Assembly: GCA_017409465.1 (NCBI GenBank)
Contig: JAFQSQ010000005.1
Location: forward strand, 1 to 58,466
Direction of reading: 5' to 3'
From: Akkermansia sp.
Lineage (GTDB): Bacteria; Verrucomicrobiota; Verrucomicrobiia; Verrucomicrobiales; Akkermansiaceae
DNA length: 58,466 nt
Shown: in pieces, positions 57,591 to 58,466 of the stretch
Layout of the letters: each line of letters opens with the position of its first letter
Position numbering within the stretch: the stretch's first letter is position 1
Program-made: the position numbers and the translations under genes
The notes under the pieces: model-generated
What the model was told of the DNA's origin: nothing
The model's input: the letters and a program-made list of their open reading frames with translations, nothing else
The model's database searches: none

Positions 57591-58250
57591 TCAGGAAAGA
57601 AGGAAGTGGAAGATGGCCCAGCTGATGAGCAGGAGAAGGAAGAGAGGCAGATGGAACGCCAGCCCGCGCAGAAGTTCATCGCGGATTCCTTTCCAGTTCA
57701 GCCCTTTCTTCTCTTCCTCGCCCGGTTTGCGGGTGAAGATATCGGTGTGGCGATAGTGGCCGGCAGAGGCGTATATCTCGTTGAAATCGCTCTCCGCGCG
57801 CTCCAGCTTCGGCAGCGCCTCGTGGAGCCGTGCGGCGAAGCCCTCGGTGCTCCACTGCTCCGGCTGCATGGAGGAAAGAATCTTCAGGTGGCGCTTCAGA
57901 TGGTCGCATACGCGTGATACCTCCTCGTATTCGCGCTTCATGGAGCCTAACTCGTGATCCATGCGCTGGACGGCATAGTGCAGCTTCATGCCGACGTCGT
58001 TCAGACCCTCGTTGAACAGAGCCTTCTGCTCGTTGCTCTGCTCCAGCGCCTGGCGCTGCGCTTCCCACTGGGCTCGCTGTGCTTCGAAAAATTCCGCCTG
58101 CTGACGCGCCTGCTCCACCTGCAGCCGCACCTGCTCGGGGCTGTGCTGCTCGCCGTCCGCTGTCCGCGGGTTCAGCTCCATCTGGCGATATTTTGGTTCC
58201 GGAATCATCCTCGCTTTCGTTCTTTCCCTTGTTTTGGAAAACTTAACCAT
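57591..58250 (-). CDS. coiled-coil tail-anchored membrane protein
   Basis: 219 residues. A long coiled coil (EQVRLQVEQARQQAEFFEA to NEGLNDVGMKL) and a second helical region (LKRHLKILSSMQPEQW), then a C-terminal membrane helix (LAFHLPLFLLLLISWAIFHF). No family recognised. A TTGACA at 58271-58266 lies very close to the first ATG, so the real start may be the internal Met at 58208, giving 205 residues. Confidence 0.7.
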   Translation of the reverse strand: MVKFSKTRERTKARMIPEPKYRQMELNPRTADGEQHSPEQVRLQVEQARQQAEFFEAQRAQWEAQRQALEQSNEQKALFNEGLNDVGMKLHYAVQRMDHELGSMKREYEEVSRVCDHLKRHLKILSSMQPEQWSTEGFAARLHEALPKLERAESDFNEIYASAGHYRHTDIFTRKPGEEEKKGLNWKGIRDELLRGLAFHLPLFLLLLISWAIFHFLLS

Positions 58251-58466
58251 GTTCTGCCGTGTTTGTCAAGAAAATATCTAAGAAAACTTGATAAATATAG
58301 TTTTAATATAATAAGTAAATCCTGGAATTCAGGTAAAGTTAAATATTGTTCCGGCAATGAAAGATTGATCGGTCGATGGGAAGTTGTAGGGAAGTACGAT
58401 TGACGAATGACCCGTCTCCGCCGAAGGCTTCGCCGTGGCAGGCGACTTACGAATTCAACGTTCGCT
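58251..58466. repeat. AT-rich spacer and dispersed repeat modules at the window end
   Basis: 58251-58345 is AT-rich with no gene. From 58347, TTGTTCCGGCAATGAAAGAT matches (reversed) 38454-38480; GGGAAGTACGATTGACGA to ATTCAACGTTCGCT matches the reverse complement of about 53590-53670. The modules are joined in a different order here than at the other loci. Confidence 0.7.

Overview
The window looks like a chromosome segment of a gut Verrucomicrobiota, most likely Akkermansia or a close relative. The main reasons are three secreted proteins ending in the Akkermansia-style sorting tail PEPTTATLSLLAL + hydrophobic stretch + RRRRR/K (38.8, 47.2 and 49.3 kb), a GH110-type exo-alpha-galactosidase, a high-GC gene-dense layout, and gene starts that mostly lack a Shine-Dalgarno sequence. 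The assignment is inference from protein style; no 16S or other marker is present.

Region 1 (1-~22.5 kb) is the late half of a Mu-like prophage, read almost entirely on the plus strand. A leftward HTH gene is followed by an amidase endolysin, a membrane/coiled-coil lysis-type protein, Mu gp27-, gp28- and gp29-like DNA-packaging and portal genes, a Mu gpI-like protease/scaffold, a capsid-stabilising protein, the major capsid protein, gp36- and gp37-like connectors, a tail tube (no contractile sheath), a collagen-like fibre, a gp30-like head protein fused to an ADP-ribosyltransferase-like domain, a gpG-like protein, a 961-residue tape measure, a tail-tip/hub protein, and finally a three-domain glycosyltransferase coupled to a DPPY DNA methyltransferase. 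The early (transposase/repressor) half lies outside the window. An ankyrin-repeat remnant marks the right edge.

Region 2 (22.8-46.5 kb) is mostly host housekeeping: a three-gene membrane/secreted module of unknown role, meso-diaminopimelate dehydrogenase, tRNA-Leu(CAA), a DUF805 protein, a patatin-recQ operon, tpiA, an L,D-transpeptidase-like lipoprotein, a SWI2/SNF2 ATPase, the GH110-like enzyme, a PEP-CTERM LamG-like protein, a DedA protein, an orphan phage-virion-like protein, an RlmI-type rRNA methyltransferase, a dynamin-like GTPase and rarA.

Region 3 (46.5-58.5 kb) is repeat-rich. Two divergent PEP-CTERM beta-strand-rich proteins share near-perfect 19-bp palindromes placed just upstream of their -10 elements. 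An AAA ATPase with a DUF4143-type nuclease-like C-terminus is bracketed on both sides by direct copies of a 4 x 33-bp array. Then come a secreted thermonuclease, the gatC-gatA-thiD operon and two tail-anchored coiled-coil/membrane proteins. Several families of dispersed, hairpin-rich intergenic repeats recur between 38 kb and the end and join loci 4-20 kb apart. The best candidates for undescribed biology are the ATPase with its twin arrays, the phage glycosyltransferase/methyltransferase pair, and the palindrome-plus-shared-terminator architecture of the PEP-CTERM genes.
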